From positions 1-60,532 of the forward strand of contig JBJXGE010000025.1 of the NCBI GenBank assembly GCA_046154185.1: 60,532 nucleotides of DNA, in the 5' to 3' direction. The stretch is from JBJXGE01 sp046154185 (GTDB lineage: Bacteria; Planctomycetota; UBA8108; UBA1146; JAJFFE01). Position numbers and translations under genes: made by a program. Below the pieces are notes generated by a model. The model was not told the DNA's origin and ran no database searches. It worked only from the letters and a program-made list of their open reading frames with translations. Positions 42,507 to 51,464 of this stretch are shown here, piece by piece. Each line of letters starts with the position of its first letter. The stretch's first letter is position 1.

Positions 42507-44672
42507 CTACGGACAGGCTGCGGAGCTTCCGCAGTCGAGCGCGTCGGCTGTCGGGTCCGGACCGCAAACGGCCGAACCCGGCAGCGGCGGGATCGGGCCG
42601 CCACTGAAGAGGCGACTCAACACGAAGATCGCGTCGCCGATATCGAGACCGCCATCATCGTTGGCATCCGCCGCATCGCGACACGCGGGCGCCGCCGCCA
42701 TCGAGAAGAGATGGTTGAGCAGCGCAATCGCGTCACCGATATTGAAGTTCATGTCGTTGTTGGCGTCGCCGCGCAAGAACCCGTCGAGCGCGGGGAGCGC
42801 GACGCCGTTGCCGGTTTGCATACTGACGATTCCCGTCGTCATGCCGCTCAGGCCGGCGAGCGCGCCCCCAGGCGCGCCGACGAACTCGATTCGGTAGTTG
42901 ATGTTGAAGGAGCTGTCGACAACGACATCGCCATTCGGTTGCGCCGTCAACGTCGTCGCACCGAGACTTGGCAATCCGAGCTCGGTCCCCGCCACGATGG
43001 TGAGGGACTCGAAGTCCGAGTCGCCGACGAGTTGCCCCTGAATGCGACGCATATCGGCTTGAATGGTCTGCACGGGCTCCTCCGGATCGATCATGGTCGT
43101 GTGCGTCTCACACAAGGCGAAATCGATTTCGATGGTGCGCTGAAAGCCGTCGAGCGTGCCGGTTCCCGTCATGACCAGCTCGATCGAGGAATTGAAAACT
43201 TCTTCTTGGATGCCCGGACCGAAGGGGCCGGTCGCGGCCGCCGTCGTCACAGAGTCGAAGTTGCCGTGCACCGCGGCGACTTGGATCGTGGTTCCAGGGG
43301 GCAGGCCGTTGATCATCATGTGGAGATCATTCCCCGACGCGTAGGGGCACAAGGCAGGTGGAAGTTGCACGGGGTTCAATCCGGGGAAGGGAACGAGACA
43401 CGTCGGGCACGGACCGACGATCTGGAGCGTGCCGATACCAGTTGGCGAAGATTCGAGCGGTGTGCCGACTTGAATGAGGTAGTAGGTGTCTGCGATCGCG
43501 TTGAACGTCACTTGCGATGGCCCGGGCGGCCCGCCGAGTATTTCGTCGTTGCAGGCGATGACCGTCGACGCGTCGGGCGGGCAACTAACCCCAGGGTAGA
43601 CCGCCAAACTCGCGTCGAGTCCGAGCGCGCTGATCGTCGATGGACCCGTGCAACCCGCTCGAAAAGAGAACCAAACGTCATTGTGAATCCGGCCGTCGGA
43701 ACCCGCGCCGAGACCGCAGTGGCCCACGAGGTCGGGACCGTCGGTCGTCGCGAGCGTCAGTCGAAACAACCGCTGACCGTTCGTGACGCTGATGGCGTTT
43801 GCGCAGTCATCGTTTGCCGGTGGCGCTGCGGCCGGCAACGCTTCGAGAGAACCCGACACCGTGACCGGCAGAACACCGCCCGCCGTCGTGGCCAGGGCAA
43901 TCGGAACGGGTGCAGAACCAAGCGTCTCGCAGAAACTGAGCGTCATTATCCCTGGAGCGAGCAAATCGTACTGGGCGGTATGAAGTTCGAGTCCGATCCC
44001 GGGCGGTAACGTCGTTGCGCTGAGGAGACTGATGAGCACGCCGACGGTCCAGCCATTCACGTCGATCGCGTGTTCCTCGAAAAATGGCGTCACAAGCGTG
44101 GCCGCCGGGCCAAACTCGATGGACGTGACGGCTGCCAGCGCTGAGTCCTGGCACAGGCCGAATGACCATCCGGCGATCGCGGCGCCGGTGTTATCGAGTT
44201 CAACGGTGACGTCGACGCTGTCGCCGACGGCGCCAACGGCGCCGAGCACTCGCAGCGTGTAGCTCGTATCTAGCGGAAGGGCTCCGCCGGCGCAGGCCGT
44301 GTAGCTCGCGCAACTCGTAGGTCCAAAGAGTGGATCCGGTCCGCAGTCAAAAGGGCCGGGCAAACCGGGAGGAGGAGAACCAGGCACGAAACCCCAACTG
44401 AGAAGCTGTACCACGTCGGCGATGTTGTTCGCACCATCAGAGTTAACATCCGCCGCTCCGACACACGCCGGCGATGGACTTCCCGGCACGAACAGACTGT
44501 TGATTAAGTACTGTGCGTCGACGACGACGATCGTCACACCGTCGCCATCGACGTCGCCGCGCCGAAAATCCATCTGCGCGGACGTTCGGTCGCAAAGCGC
44601 GAGCGCTACAGCCAGGATGAGACCCCCATATCCGAGCCGTCGCCATTCTGTTGAGAAACTCTGAACCACCAT
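42507..44672 (-). CDS. Secreted multidomain protein with dockerin-like modules at both ends and a cohesin-like domain
   Basis: The 721-aa protein has a signal peptide (GYGGLILAVALALCDRTSAQ). Residues about 36-128 hold a first calcium-loop pair (RRGDVDGDGVTIVVVDAQ, DVNSDGANNIADVVQ) with its own Cys tail (CGPDPLFGPTSCASYTAC). Residues about 135-278 resemble a cohesin-type beta-sandwich (VGDSVDVTVELDNTGAAIAG, WTVGVLISLLSATTLPPG, LLAPGIMTLSFCETLG). Residues about 285-430 are a planctomycete PPC-like domain (NDDCANAISV, NDVWFSFRAGCTG, YYLIQVG). A further beta-rich part precedes the second pair (RGDANNDMNFNIGDAI, DANDDGGLDIGDAI) and the tail CGPDPTADALDCGSSAACP. AAAGGAG suits ATG 44672. Confidence 0.8.
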   Translation of the reverse strand: MVVQSFSTEWRRLGYGGLILAVALALCDRTSAQMDFRRGDVDGDGVTIVVVDAQYLINSLFVPGSPSPACVGAADVNSDGANNIADVVQLLSWGFVPGSPPPGLPGPFDCGPDPLFGPTSCASYTACAGGALPLDTSYTLRVLGAVGAVGDSVDVTVELDNTGAAIAGWSFGLCQDSALAAVTSIEFGPAATLVTPFFEEHAIDVNGWTVGVLISLLSATTLPPGIGLELHTAQYDLLAPGIMTLSFCETLGSAPVPIALATTAGGVLPVTVSGSLEALPAAAPPANDDCANAISVTNGQRLFRLTLATTDGPDLVGHCGLGAGSDGRIHNDVWFSFRAGCTGPSTISALGLDASLAVYPGVSCPPDASTVIACNDEILGGPPGPSQVTFNAIADTYYLIQVGTPLESSPTGIGTLQIVGPCPTCLVPFPGLNPVQLPPALCPYASGNDLHMMINGLPPGTTIQVAAVHGNFDSVTTAAATGPFGPGIQEEVFNSSIELVMTGTGTLDGFQRTIEIDFALCETHTTMIDPEEPVQTIQADMRRIQGQLVGDSDFESLTIVAGTELGLPSLGATTLTAQPNGDVVVDSSFNINYRIEFVGAPGGALAGLSGMTTGIVSMQTGNGVALPALDGFLRGDANNDMNFNIGDAIALLNHLFSMAAAPACRDAADANDDGGLDIGDAIFVLSRLFSGGPIPPLPGSAVCGPDPTADALDCGSSAACP

Positions 44673-44931
44673 GTGATCTCCTTTCGGGAGTTTGCTGAAT
44701 GCCGGACTTTTCACGCATTCCCTAGAGGAGTCCCGTGCCGCCGCGGTTGTGACTTTGGACTCGGAGAAATCGAGAGAGTCGGCTGGCGGCCGCGCGGCGA
44801 TTCACGACCGTATGCGGTCGGTCGACCGGACGCGGCCGCAACCGACGAGCTATTCAGCCCCTTGGCGGCGTCGTCGCCGCAAGTAGAATCGGACCAAAGT
44901 TTGCGCAGGCTCCGACGAAAGGTCGCGACCG

Positions 44932-45480
44932 ATGCCGCTGCTGCCCGAATCCGGCGTGAAGCTGACATACGAGGATTACCTGGAGATCCCTGCCGATCTC
45001 CTTCGGCACGAGATCGTCGATGGCGTGCACTACGTGAACTCGGCGCCGGCTACTTATCATCAACTCATCTCCGCGCGACTGGCCAGTGAGCTCGTCGTGC
45101 TGATCATGAAGTCCGGCTTGGGAACCGTCTTCGCCGCGCCGACGGACGTCGAACTCTCGCCGCACGATATCGTGCAGCCGGACTTGATCGCGATTCGCAC
45201 GAGCCGAAGTGAAATCATCCATCCGTCGCGCGTCATCGGCGCCCCAGACCTGATCGTCGAGATCATCTCCCCTTCCACAAAGCGTTACGATCTGCGGGAG
45301 AAGTCTCCGCGCTACGCGGCCTGCGGTGTCACCGAGTTTTTGGTTGTCGATCCGGCGACTCACAACGTCGATCAATATCGCCTTCACGATGGCGCCTACG
45401 TCCATGCCGGTCGATACGAGACAACGATCTCGCTCGCGAGCTTCCCGGGCGTCACGATCGACTTAGCCGCAGTTTGGTGA
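44932..45480 (+). CDS. Uma2-family (DUF820) putative endonuclease
   Basis: The 182-aa protein fits the Uma2/DUF820 family, a PD-(D/E)xK nuclease-like fold expanded in cyanobacteria and planctomycetes. Motifs: LTYEDYLEIP, RHEIVDGVHYV with the early Glu, VQPDLIAIR with the catalytic-type Asp, and GAPDLIVEIISPSTKRYD with the E-x-(K) region. AAAGG precedes the ATG by about nine bases. No partner gene is adjacent. The nuclease activity is family-based inference; the biological role of this family is largely unknown. Confidence 0.9.
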   Translation: MPLLPESGVKLTYEDYLEIPADLLRHEIVDGVHYVNSAPATYHQLISARLASELVVLIMKSGLGTVFAAPTDVELSPHDIVQPDLIAIRTSRSEIIHPSRVIGAPDLIVEIISPSTKRYDLREKSPRYAACGVTEFLVVDPATHNVDQYRLHDGAYVHAGRYETTISLASFPGVTIDLAAVW

Positions 45481-45504
45481 GTCACGAGCGCTTTCGGCGC
45501 GTCG

Positions 45505-45939
45505 TCAACGCTTTGGCATGAAGGGCAGCAAAGAAAACGCGCGGACGAGCGCGAGTAATAGGAACAGGAACATCGAAAGCCACAGACCGTCGAATATCGT
45601 CATCAAGTAGGTCGTCAAAAAAGGGATCGGGCCAATCGTGCCCGCCACGATCTTCGCCGCCAGGATCCCTCCGTGCATTTCGAGAACGGGCACGAGTTGT
45701 GTGAGCGACTTGAAAATGGCGGCGACTATGAGTTGCTGGCGCCTTAGTTGAGCGCCCTGGTTCGCTAAGTGGATGTCTAACTTCGCATACGCGACGACGA
45801 AGGTCGCGATACCCGCAAGCATCCCAGCCAAATCAGGCAGACTCTTGAAAAACATGACCGCGGCCCACGCGCTGTAGCACGCGTTCATCGCGACCAGCAC
45901 TGTCCAGCGCGCATAGGCGGTGCGACGCACAAGATTCAC
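45505..45939 (-). CDS. Small integral membrane protein
   Basis: This 144-aa protein is unrecognised. It has about four hydrophobic segments (WTVLVAMNACYSAWAAVMF, GMLAGIATFVVAYAKL, LTTYLMTIFDGLWLSMFLFLLLAL) and an amphipathic stretch between them. It lies 13 bases behind another small membrane protein gene, so the two are likely co-transcribed and may form a complex. Confidence 0.6.
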   Translation of the reverse strand: MNLVRRTAYARWTVLVAMNACYSAWAAVMFFKSLPDLAGMLAGIATFVVAYAKLDIHLANQGAQLRRQQLIVAAIFKSLTQLVPVLEMHGGILAAKIVAGTIGPIPFLTTYLMTIFDGLWLSMFLFLLLALVRAFSLLPFMPKR

Positions 45940-45952
45940 GTTACTTGCTGTT

Positions 45953-46267
45953 TCACAACGTCGAATTCGCGCTCGATCGCGACGGCGTCACAAAATCGGC
46001 GAGACAGCGAGAGTAGAGAATGAGAGCGATGCCGCAGAAGATCCAAAAGCACGCTAGTGCGCACCCCGACTTGAACACCTGTCCAGCCACATTCGAAGTT
46101 AAAGGTCCGAGAATTGCGTCCACTTGTACCTCCGACGGGAAACTGGAAGATACATCGGAAAAAGTGATGCTCGCGATCACCACAGTTACAAGTGCGTTCA
46201 CCCCGTAGAGTACCGCGAACAATCCAAACGATCGAACGACGACACCGAACGCTTCACGTGGCGACAT
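45953..46267 (-). CDS. Small integral membrane protein
   Basis: This 104-aa protein is unrecognised, with two or three hydrophobic segments (SFGLFAVLYGVNALVTVVIA, SGCALACFWIFCGIALILYS) separated by a polar loop (FSDVSSSFPSEVQVDAILG). It is the first of a probable two-gene unit with the membrane protein at 45505-45939. The spacer upstream (46268-46554) shows only a weak 65-codon frame without family features. Confidence 0.55.
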   Translation of the reverse strand: MSPREAFGVVVRSFGLFAVLYGVNALVTVVIASITFSDVSSSFPSEVQVDAILGPLTSNVAGQVFKSGCALACFWIFCGIALILYSRCLADFVTPSRSSANSTL

Positions 46268-46554
46268 AGGATCAACTCAAATTCCTGCGGACTGCTCCGC
46301 TCAGTCAGGTGCTCGGCAGTAGAGAATCGCGATGTGTATAACCGACGGAGCCGTGACGCACTACTCATCGCCCAAGCAACCGAGGCATTGGCGCTCGGCG
46401 TAGCTTGCTTTCAGGAAATCCTCTCGATAGCTCGGGTCGCGGCGATTAGCGCCGCGTTCGCCGGCGGCGCTATCTGGTCCACTTAGCTCCGCGTAGCCCA
46501 TCCCGCCGAGCCCGGTGAGCGTCGCGTCTTCGACAACGGATTCGGTACAGGAAG

Positions 46555-47899
46555 TCATTCCCGCACTCTCCAGTGACCGCCCTTGTCGGGCCCTACGCGC
46601 TCGAGGCGTCCGGACTCGCGCAGCTTCCCGATCGCGCGCTCGATAGCGCGTTCCGACTTGCCAACTCGTTCCGCTAGCAACGGCACGGTCAAATGTGGTT
46701 CCTCCGCCAGTAAACGCAGGATCACCGCTGGCGTTTTCCCCGGCGTTTTCCCCGGCGTTTTCCCCGGCGTTTTCTCTAGCGTTCTCCCTGGCAACGCGAA
46801 GGTCACAACCACCGCCCCCGGGCGCAGCGAGACAACCGGAGGCGCGTGGCCCGCTTCACTCATGAGCCGTGCGATCTTCAATGTGCCACGCCCCCACGTC
46901 TCGATAATGCCCCGCCGGTAGAAGGTGCGTGCAATCATCGGATTCCACGGCCTCGACTCGTGCTCAAGAAAAAGTGCCTCGGGGGTCATTCACCGAGCCG
47001 CCACCGATCGAGTAGTCGCGATGCACGAAGGCGTTTGCGAGGGCCTCGCGAAGAGCTTCGATCGGCAGGAGCGGAGTGTCCTCGCGCTCCATTCGGCCGG
47101 GGATAATACGCCCGGCGATCGGCAGTGATTCGATCAAGAATCGTTCCGCCCGCCGCAGCAGCGCGAAGGCGTTGCCATAGAACTGCCGGTTGTCGATGAA
47201 CTCGTCACGGTATACTCCCTTGAACCGCGCGACCTTGAGCAGTAACTGCGGAAAGTCTGGTAGCGGGTCCTCATCCCTGCAGAACAGCACTACCGCCGCG
47301 CGAGACACACGGTTGTTTTCGACCAGCAGTCCAAGTCCTCGCAGAATCTCGAGTGGCTCGCGCGTTCCAGGGTCGTCAACGCGGCCCCGGCGAATGGACT
47401 CCTCGATCGTCAGAATCATCTCACGGTTGTCGAGCCGCGAGACGTCCCATCCCACTGCCAGTCGATTTTCCCAACGTTCAACCGCGTGCATCTCTTCGAG
47501 CAACAGACGCTGATAGGTTTCGCGCGGCATGGACCGCGTGGTGTTCAGCACTCGCTCATAGGCCACGCCGCGAAACGCAACCGGCGCACGCGCGCTCCGC
47601 GCCACGGTCACGATCAACACCTCGCCGCCACCATCAATGCCGACACGCTCGACGATTGGGAACATCGGCGGCTCGAATCCTCGGAACTCTTGAGCCAAAT
47701 CTTCCAGCGTGCGGTCGGCGACGATTTGGCCAACCACCCTCCCCGTGGGCGTGACGCCAAACAACAAGCGTCCGCCCTGACCATTCGCAAACGCACAGAG
47801 CGTGCGACAAGCTCGCTCCTTCTCAGCAGTGGACTTCTTGAATTCCAGCGTCTCGGATTCGCCGAACGCAGCCAAGGTTGCGACTTGATCGAGCGTCAT
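46555..47899 (-). pseudogene. AlbA_2-type ATP-binding/HTH regulator, broken by an internal deletion and frameshift
   Basis: The N-terminal part (47899 to about 46985) is a Schlafen AlbA_2 domain protein: ESETLEFKKSTAEKERACRT, CAFANGQGGRLLFGV, then EALREALANAFVHRDYSIGGG. A second frame, from about 46989 to 46555, carries the rest: TPEALFLEHESRPWNPMIAR, FYRRGIIETWGRGTLKIARL, a KTPGKTPGKTPGKTP stretch, and a winged helix (LTVPLLAERVGKSERAIERA). Intact relatives have about 20 residues (V-A-I-x-D-x-R-L-E-I ... F-G-L) between GGGSV and TPEALF; here they are missing and the frame changes. The product is probably non-functional, unless the halves act separately. ATG 47899 is the likely original start. 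Confidence 0.8.
46735..46786. repeat. 12-bp tandem repeat encoding KTPG units
   Basis: GCGTTTTCCCCG occurs in tandem about four times (minus strand: KTPG repeats linking the ATP-binding and winged-helix parts of the broken AlbA_2 gene). Being a multiple of three, copy changes keep the frame. Similar GKTPGKTP linkers are common in this protein family. Confidence 0.8.
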
Positions 47900-48110
47900 G
47901 CGGCTCTTCCCCTCGAAGGCAGGCGGCTCATTCGCACTCCAAAATTGATACGTTTCGAAGGATCACCGAAGGCGGAATAGTAGCAACACGTCCGAGAAGC
48001 GCCAGATCGGAACGTGACTCACAAGCGCCGTGGATTCCGCGCGATTCGCAGATATAACGTGCGGATCACGGCGATGCATCCGGAGCGTCGGAAGCTGCGC
48101 ATCGACTCGG

Positions 48111-49235
48111 ATGGAAGAACTCAACGAGATGACCCAGCACGAAAACCCAAATGGCGCGGGCGCGTCGCGGCTCGCGGTCCTGAGCCATACGTGCGATGAG
48201 TTCTTGGCGCGCGCGCGCGTTATCGGCATCGCAGCGCCGCGGGCGCTCGCGGCGTATCGGCGCGCGTTTCGCGCGGGTGAGTGCGACGAGACCTGGGCCG
48301 CGCTCGACGTGCCGCGCGTCGCGCGTTCGCTCGTCGAGGGCGACACCATCAAGTTCACGCTCGGCGTCGCCGGTGGCTTCGAGACCGAGTCGGTTGCGAT
48401 CCCGATGCTGCATCGGCAACGCGCCACGACGTACAGCTTGTGCGTGTCTTCGCAGATCGGTTGCGCCATGGGTTGCACTTTTTGCGAAACCGCGCAGATG
48501 GGTTTTCTGCGCAACTTGGCGGCGGCCGAGATCGTCGCGCAGTGGCACGCTTCGACGCACCAAGTCGCGCGACGGCCGTCGCACATCGTTTTCATGGGCA
48601 TGGGTGAACCCACCGACAACATGGACGCGGTGATCCACGCGATCCGCATTCTCACGGATCAGAACGGCGCGGGCGTGGGCCCGAAGAGCATCATGGTCTC
48701 GACCGTCGGCCGACCGGCCGGGATACGCCAGCTCGCGGCGCTCGCGCGCGAACCCGGTTACTCGCGCCTCCACCTCGCCGTTTCGATCAATGCTCCGAAC
48801 GATGCGATCCGCAGTCGCATCATGCCGATCAATCGCGTGACGCCGCTCGCCGAGTTGTGCGACGCGCTCGCCGAGTGGCCATCGCGCTCGACGCGCGTGT
48901 GGTGCGCCGAGTACGTCCTGATTCCGGGCGTGAATGATGCGCTCGAACATGCCGACGAACTGTGCGCGCTCCTATTGCCGCTGCAATGCATGCTCAACGT
49001 GATCCCGTATAACCCGCGGCGTAGTTCGCCGTGGCCGGCGCCGAACGAGGAGGGAGTCACGCGCTTCGTCGAGCGGTGCGCAGCGCGCGGTATGTACGTG
49101 AAACGCCGCATGACGCGCGGGCGCGATGTGATGGCGGCCTGCGGACAGCTCGGAAACGCGGAGTTGCGGCGACGGACTCGCGCGCCGGAACCGGCGACGA
49201 TCGCGCAGAGTAGCGGCGCGACGCCGTCGTTATGA
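48111..49235 (+). CDS. rlmN: RlmN/Cfr-family radical SAM 23S rRNA adenine methyltransferase
   Basis: The 374-aa enzyme would methylate C2 of A2503 in 23S rRNA (and possibly tRNA). The radical SAM cluster ligands are Cys118, Cys122 and Cys125 in QIGCAMGCTFCETAQMGF. The conserved mechanistic Cys pair is present: Cys111 in YSLCVSSQ and the C-terminal one in MAACGQLG. Other motifs are HIVFMGMGEPTDNMD, STVGRPAGI, LHLAVSINAPND and VIPYNP. I prefer ATG 48111; ATG 48129 is possible and an extension to 48030 lacks support. Its TGA overlaps the start of the DUF1343 lipoprotein gene. The region before SLCVSSQ is divergent, so it could be a lineage-specific paralogue. Confidence 0.9.
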   Translation: MEELNEMTQHENPNGAGASRLAVLSHTCDEFLARARVIGIAAPRALAAYRRAFRAGECDETWAALDVPRVARSLVEGDTIKFTLGVAGGFETESVAIPMLHRQRATTYSLCVSSQIGCAMGCTFCETAQMGFLRNLAAAEIVAQWHASTHQVARRPSHIVFMGMGEPTDNMDAVIHAIRILTDQNGAGVGPKSIMVSTVGRPAGIRQLAALAREPGYSRLHLAVSINAPNDAIRSRIMPINRVTPLAELCDALAEWPSRSTRVWCAEYVLIPGVNDALEHADELCALLLPLQCMLNVIPYNPRRSSPWPAPNEEGVTRFVERCAARGMYVKRRMTRGRDVMAACGQLGNAELRRRTRAPEPATIAQSSGATPSL

Positions 49236-50491
49236 AGAGTTTCCTTTACCTGCGAGCAGCGCTGCCACCGCTTCTCGCGCTGAGTCTCTTCGCAACATCG
49301 TGCACGTCGCCGGAAGATCCGCCGGCGCTCCCGCCGACCGAGTCTCCGCCGAGTTCTCCATCAACGAGCCTGCGCCTGGGAATCGATGTGCTGGCGGCCG
49401 AAAACTTCGCGCGCATCGCCGGACTGCGCATCGCGCTCCTCACACATGAAGCGGGCCGCGATGCCGCGGGCGCCCGAACACTCGATCGCCTGGCCGCGGC
49501 GCCAAACGTGCGACTCGTGCGCGTCTTCGCGCCCGAGCACGGACTTGCGAGCGTCCTCGACGGCGATGTCGGCGACGCGCGCGATGCCGCAACCGGACTT
49601 CCCATTCACAGCCTCTATGGCGCGACGCGACGACCGCCCGCTGAACTACTGCGCGACATCGACGCGCTCGTCGTCGACCTGCAAGACATCGGAACGCGCT
49701 TCTACACGTACATCACGACGCTCGGCTACGCGATGGAGGAATGCGCGCGCGCCGGCGTGCGCGTGATCGTGCTCGATCGCCCGAACCCGCTCGGCGGCGA
49801 ACTCGTCGACGGGCCGCTCGTGGACGCAAACAAACTGCGCTTCATCGCGTACCGCCCAATACCCGTCGTCCACGGACTCACAATCGGCGAGCTCGCTACG
49901 TACTTCAATGTTGAGTACTCGCTCGGCTGCACGCTGGAAGTGGTCGCGATGCAAGGTTGGCGGCGCGACCTGCGCTGGACGGAGACCGGAATTCGCTGGC
50001 ACAACCCATCGCCCAACATGCGGAGCGCGACGGCGGCGCTTCTCTATCCGGCGATCGGACTCCTCGAAGCGTGCAATCTCTCGGTCGGTCGCGGCACGCC
50101 ATCGCCGTTTGAAATCATCGGCGCGCCCTGGATCGCGAGCGAACGACTCGCCGATGCGATGCAGGCGCATGCACTGCCCGGTCTCGGCATCGCGCCGACG
50201 GACTTCACACCGTCGGCGAGCGAATTCGCGGGTGAACGCTGCTTCGGCCTCCGCTTCACGATCACCGATCCCGCGCTCGTCGAGCCGATTCGCACCGGCC
50301 TCACGCTCGCGTGGGAATTGCGCCGCATTCACGCCGACCAGTTCGACGCGGCGCGCGTACTCGATCGGCACTTGAATTCCGCGCTGCATGAGCGCTGGTT
50401 CTCGTGCGACAACCCCGCCGCGCTCGCGCCGCTCTGGCACGCCACGGTCGAAGTCTTTCGCCGCCAGCGGAAACCCGCGCTGTTGTACTGA
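49232..50491 (+). CDS. DUF1343 lipoprotein (NamZ/GH171-like exo-muramidase family)
   Basis: The 419-aa protein has a lipoprotein signal (LLALSLFATSCTSP). The body is DUF1343: LRLGIDVLAAENFARIAGLR, IALLTHEAG, RVFAPEHGL, IDALVVDLQDIGTRFYTYIT, VIVLDRPNPLGGELVDGP, RPIPVVHGLTIGELA, NPSPNMRSATAALLYPAIGL and LSVGRGTPSPFEIIGAPW. Characterised relatives (NamZ) remove N-acetylmuramic acid from the non-reducing end of peptidoglycan fragments, so a role in cell-wall recycling is likely. ATG 49232 overlaps the stop of the RlmN gene by four bases; this coupling to an rRNA methylase is unexplained. Confidence 0.92.
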   Translation: MKSFLYLRAALPPLLALSLFATSCTSPEDPPALPPTESPPSSPSTSLRLGIDVLAAENFARIAGLRIALLTHEAGRDAAGARTLDRLAAAPNVRLVRVFAPEHGLASVLDGDVGDARDAATGLPIHSLYGATRRPPAELLRDIDALVVDLQDIGTRFYTYITTLGYAMEECARAGVRVIVLDRPNPLGGELVDGPLVDANKLRFIAYRPIPVVHGLTIGELATYFNVEYSLGCTLEVVAMQGWRRDLRWTETGIRWHNPSPNMRSATAALLYPAIGLLEACNLSVGRGTPSPFEIIGAPWIASERLADAMQAHALPGLGIAPTDFTPSASEFAGERCFGLRFTITDPALVEPIRTGLTLAWELRRIHADQFDAARVLDRHLNSALHERWFSCDNPAALAPLWHATVEVFRRQRKPALLY

Positions 50492-50527
50492 GCGAGTGCG
50501 CGACCGGAATGTCTCCGCCGTTTCCGA

Positions 50528-51427
50528 TCACCCCGCCAAGCCGTTCAGATGCCGGAGCGCAAGCCAGAGCGCTTGCGTGCCACAGCGGCCGTGGCCTTGT
50601 GCGCGCACGGCTTCGTAGAGTTGGCGCGCGAGCGCGAGGCCGGGTAACGCGAGGCGCAGGCGCTCGGCTTCGCGCAAGGCGATGCCGAGATCCTTGATGA
50701 AGTGCTCGACGTAGAAGCCAGGTTTGAAATCGCCGCGCAGCATGCGCGGCGCGAGATTGTTCACGGACCACGAACCGGCGGCGCCGCTCCCGACCGAATC
50801 GATGACGCGGAGCGGATCGAGCCCGGCGCGTTCGGCGTAGAGCATGCCTTCGCACACGCCAATCATGTTGGTCGCGATCAGGATCTGGTTCACCATTTTG
50901 GTGTGTTGTCCCGCGCCGGGTCCGCCCTGTAAGACGATGCGCTTACCGAGCGCGGCAAAGATCGGTTCGAGTTCCGAAAGCGCGGTAGCATCGCCCCCGA
51001 CCATGATCGACAGCGTGCCTTCGCGCGCGCCGACGTCGCCGCCCGACACCGGCGCGTCGAGCGTCGCGACGCCGAGCGCGCGGGCGCGCTCAGCAATTCG
51101 GATCGCAAGCGCAGGCTCGCTCGTCGTCATGTCGACGGCAATGCGCAGCGCCCGCGACGCGGCGTCTGTCGTCGCCAACAACCCGCGCGGTCCCAGATAG
51201 ACGTCTTCGACTTCGCTCGGAAAACCCACCATGGTGATGACGATCGAGCACTCGCGCGCGAGCGTTTGCGCATCGTCGGACCAGCGCGCGCCCGCATCGA
51301 CGAGCGGCTGCGCGCGGGCGCGTGTGCGACTCGTAACGGCGACGTCGTAATCCGCGACGAGGAGACGCCGCACCATGGCGGCGCCCATGACGCCGGTCCC
51401 AACCCAACCGAGCGCAGTCTTTGTCAT
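50528..51427 (-). CDS. NAD(P)-dependent beta-hydroxyacid dehydrogenase family oxidoreductase
   Basis: The 299-aa enzyme belongs to the 3-hydroxyisobutyrate/tartronate-semialdehyde reductase family. The N-terminal Rossmann motif is GWVGTGVMGAAMVRRLL; the substrate loop is DAPVSGGDVGAREGTLSIMVGG; the catalytic Lys lies in GAGQHTKMVNQILIATNM. Length is typical. The C-terminal KDLGIAL motif is present. The particular substrate cannot be told. It converges with the DUF1343 gene, with 36 bases between stops. Confidence 0.92.
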   Translation of the reverse strand: MTKTALGWVGTGVMGAAMVRRLLVADYDVAVTSRTRARAQPLVDAGARWSDDAQTLARECSIVITMVGFPSEVEDVYLGPRGLLATTDAASRALRIAVDMTTSEPALAIRIAERARALGVATLDAPVSGGDVGAREGTLSIMVGGDATALSELEPIFAALGKRIVLQGGPGAGQHTKMVNQILIATNMIGVCEGMLYAERAGLDPLRVIDSVGSGAAGSWSVNNLAPRMLRGDFKPGFYVEHFIKDLGIALREAERLRLALPGLALARQLYEAVRAQGHGRCGTQALWLALRHLNGLAG

Positions 51428-51464
51428 GCGACTCCTCGTCCCTGGCCGTGGTGAAGACGGCGCG

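Noticed and set aside
44932..45480. Uma2-family protein as a toxin of a toxin-antitoxin pair
   Set aside because: No small partner gene lies next to it, and the family is not firmly tied to such pairs.
46361..46558. 65-codon frame overlapping the end of the broken AlbA_2 gene by ATGA
   Set aside because: No family features, ribosome site or hydrophobic segment; the overlap alone is not enough.
46735..46786. CRISPR-like array
   Set aside because: The 12-bp units are directly adjacent with no spacers and encode an in-frame KTPG linker; it is a protein-coding tandem repeat.
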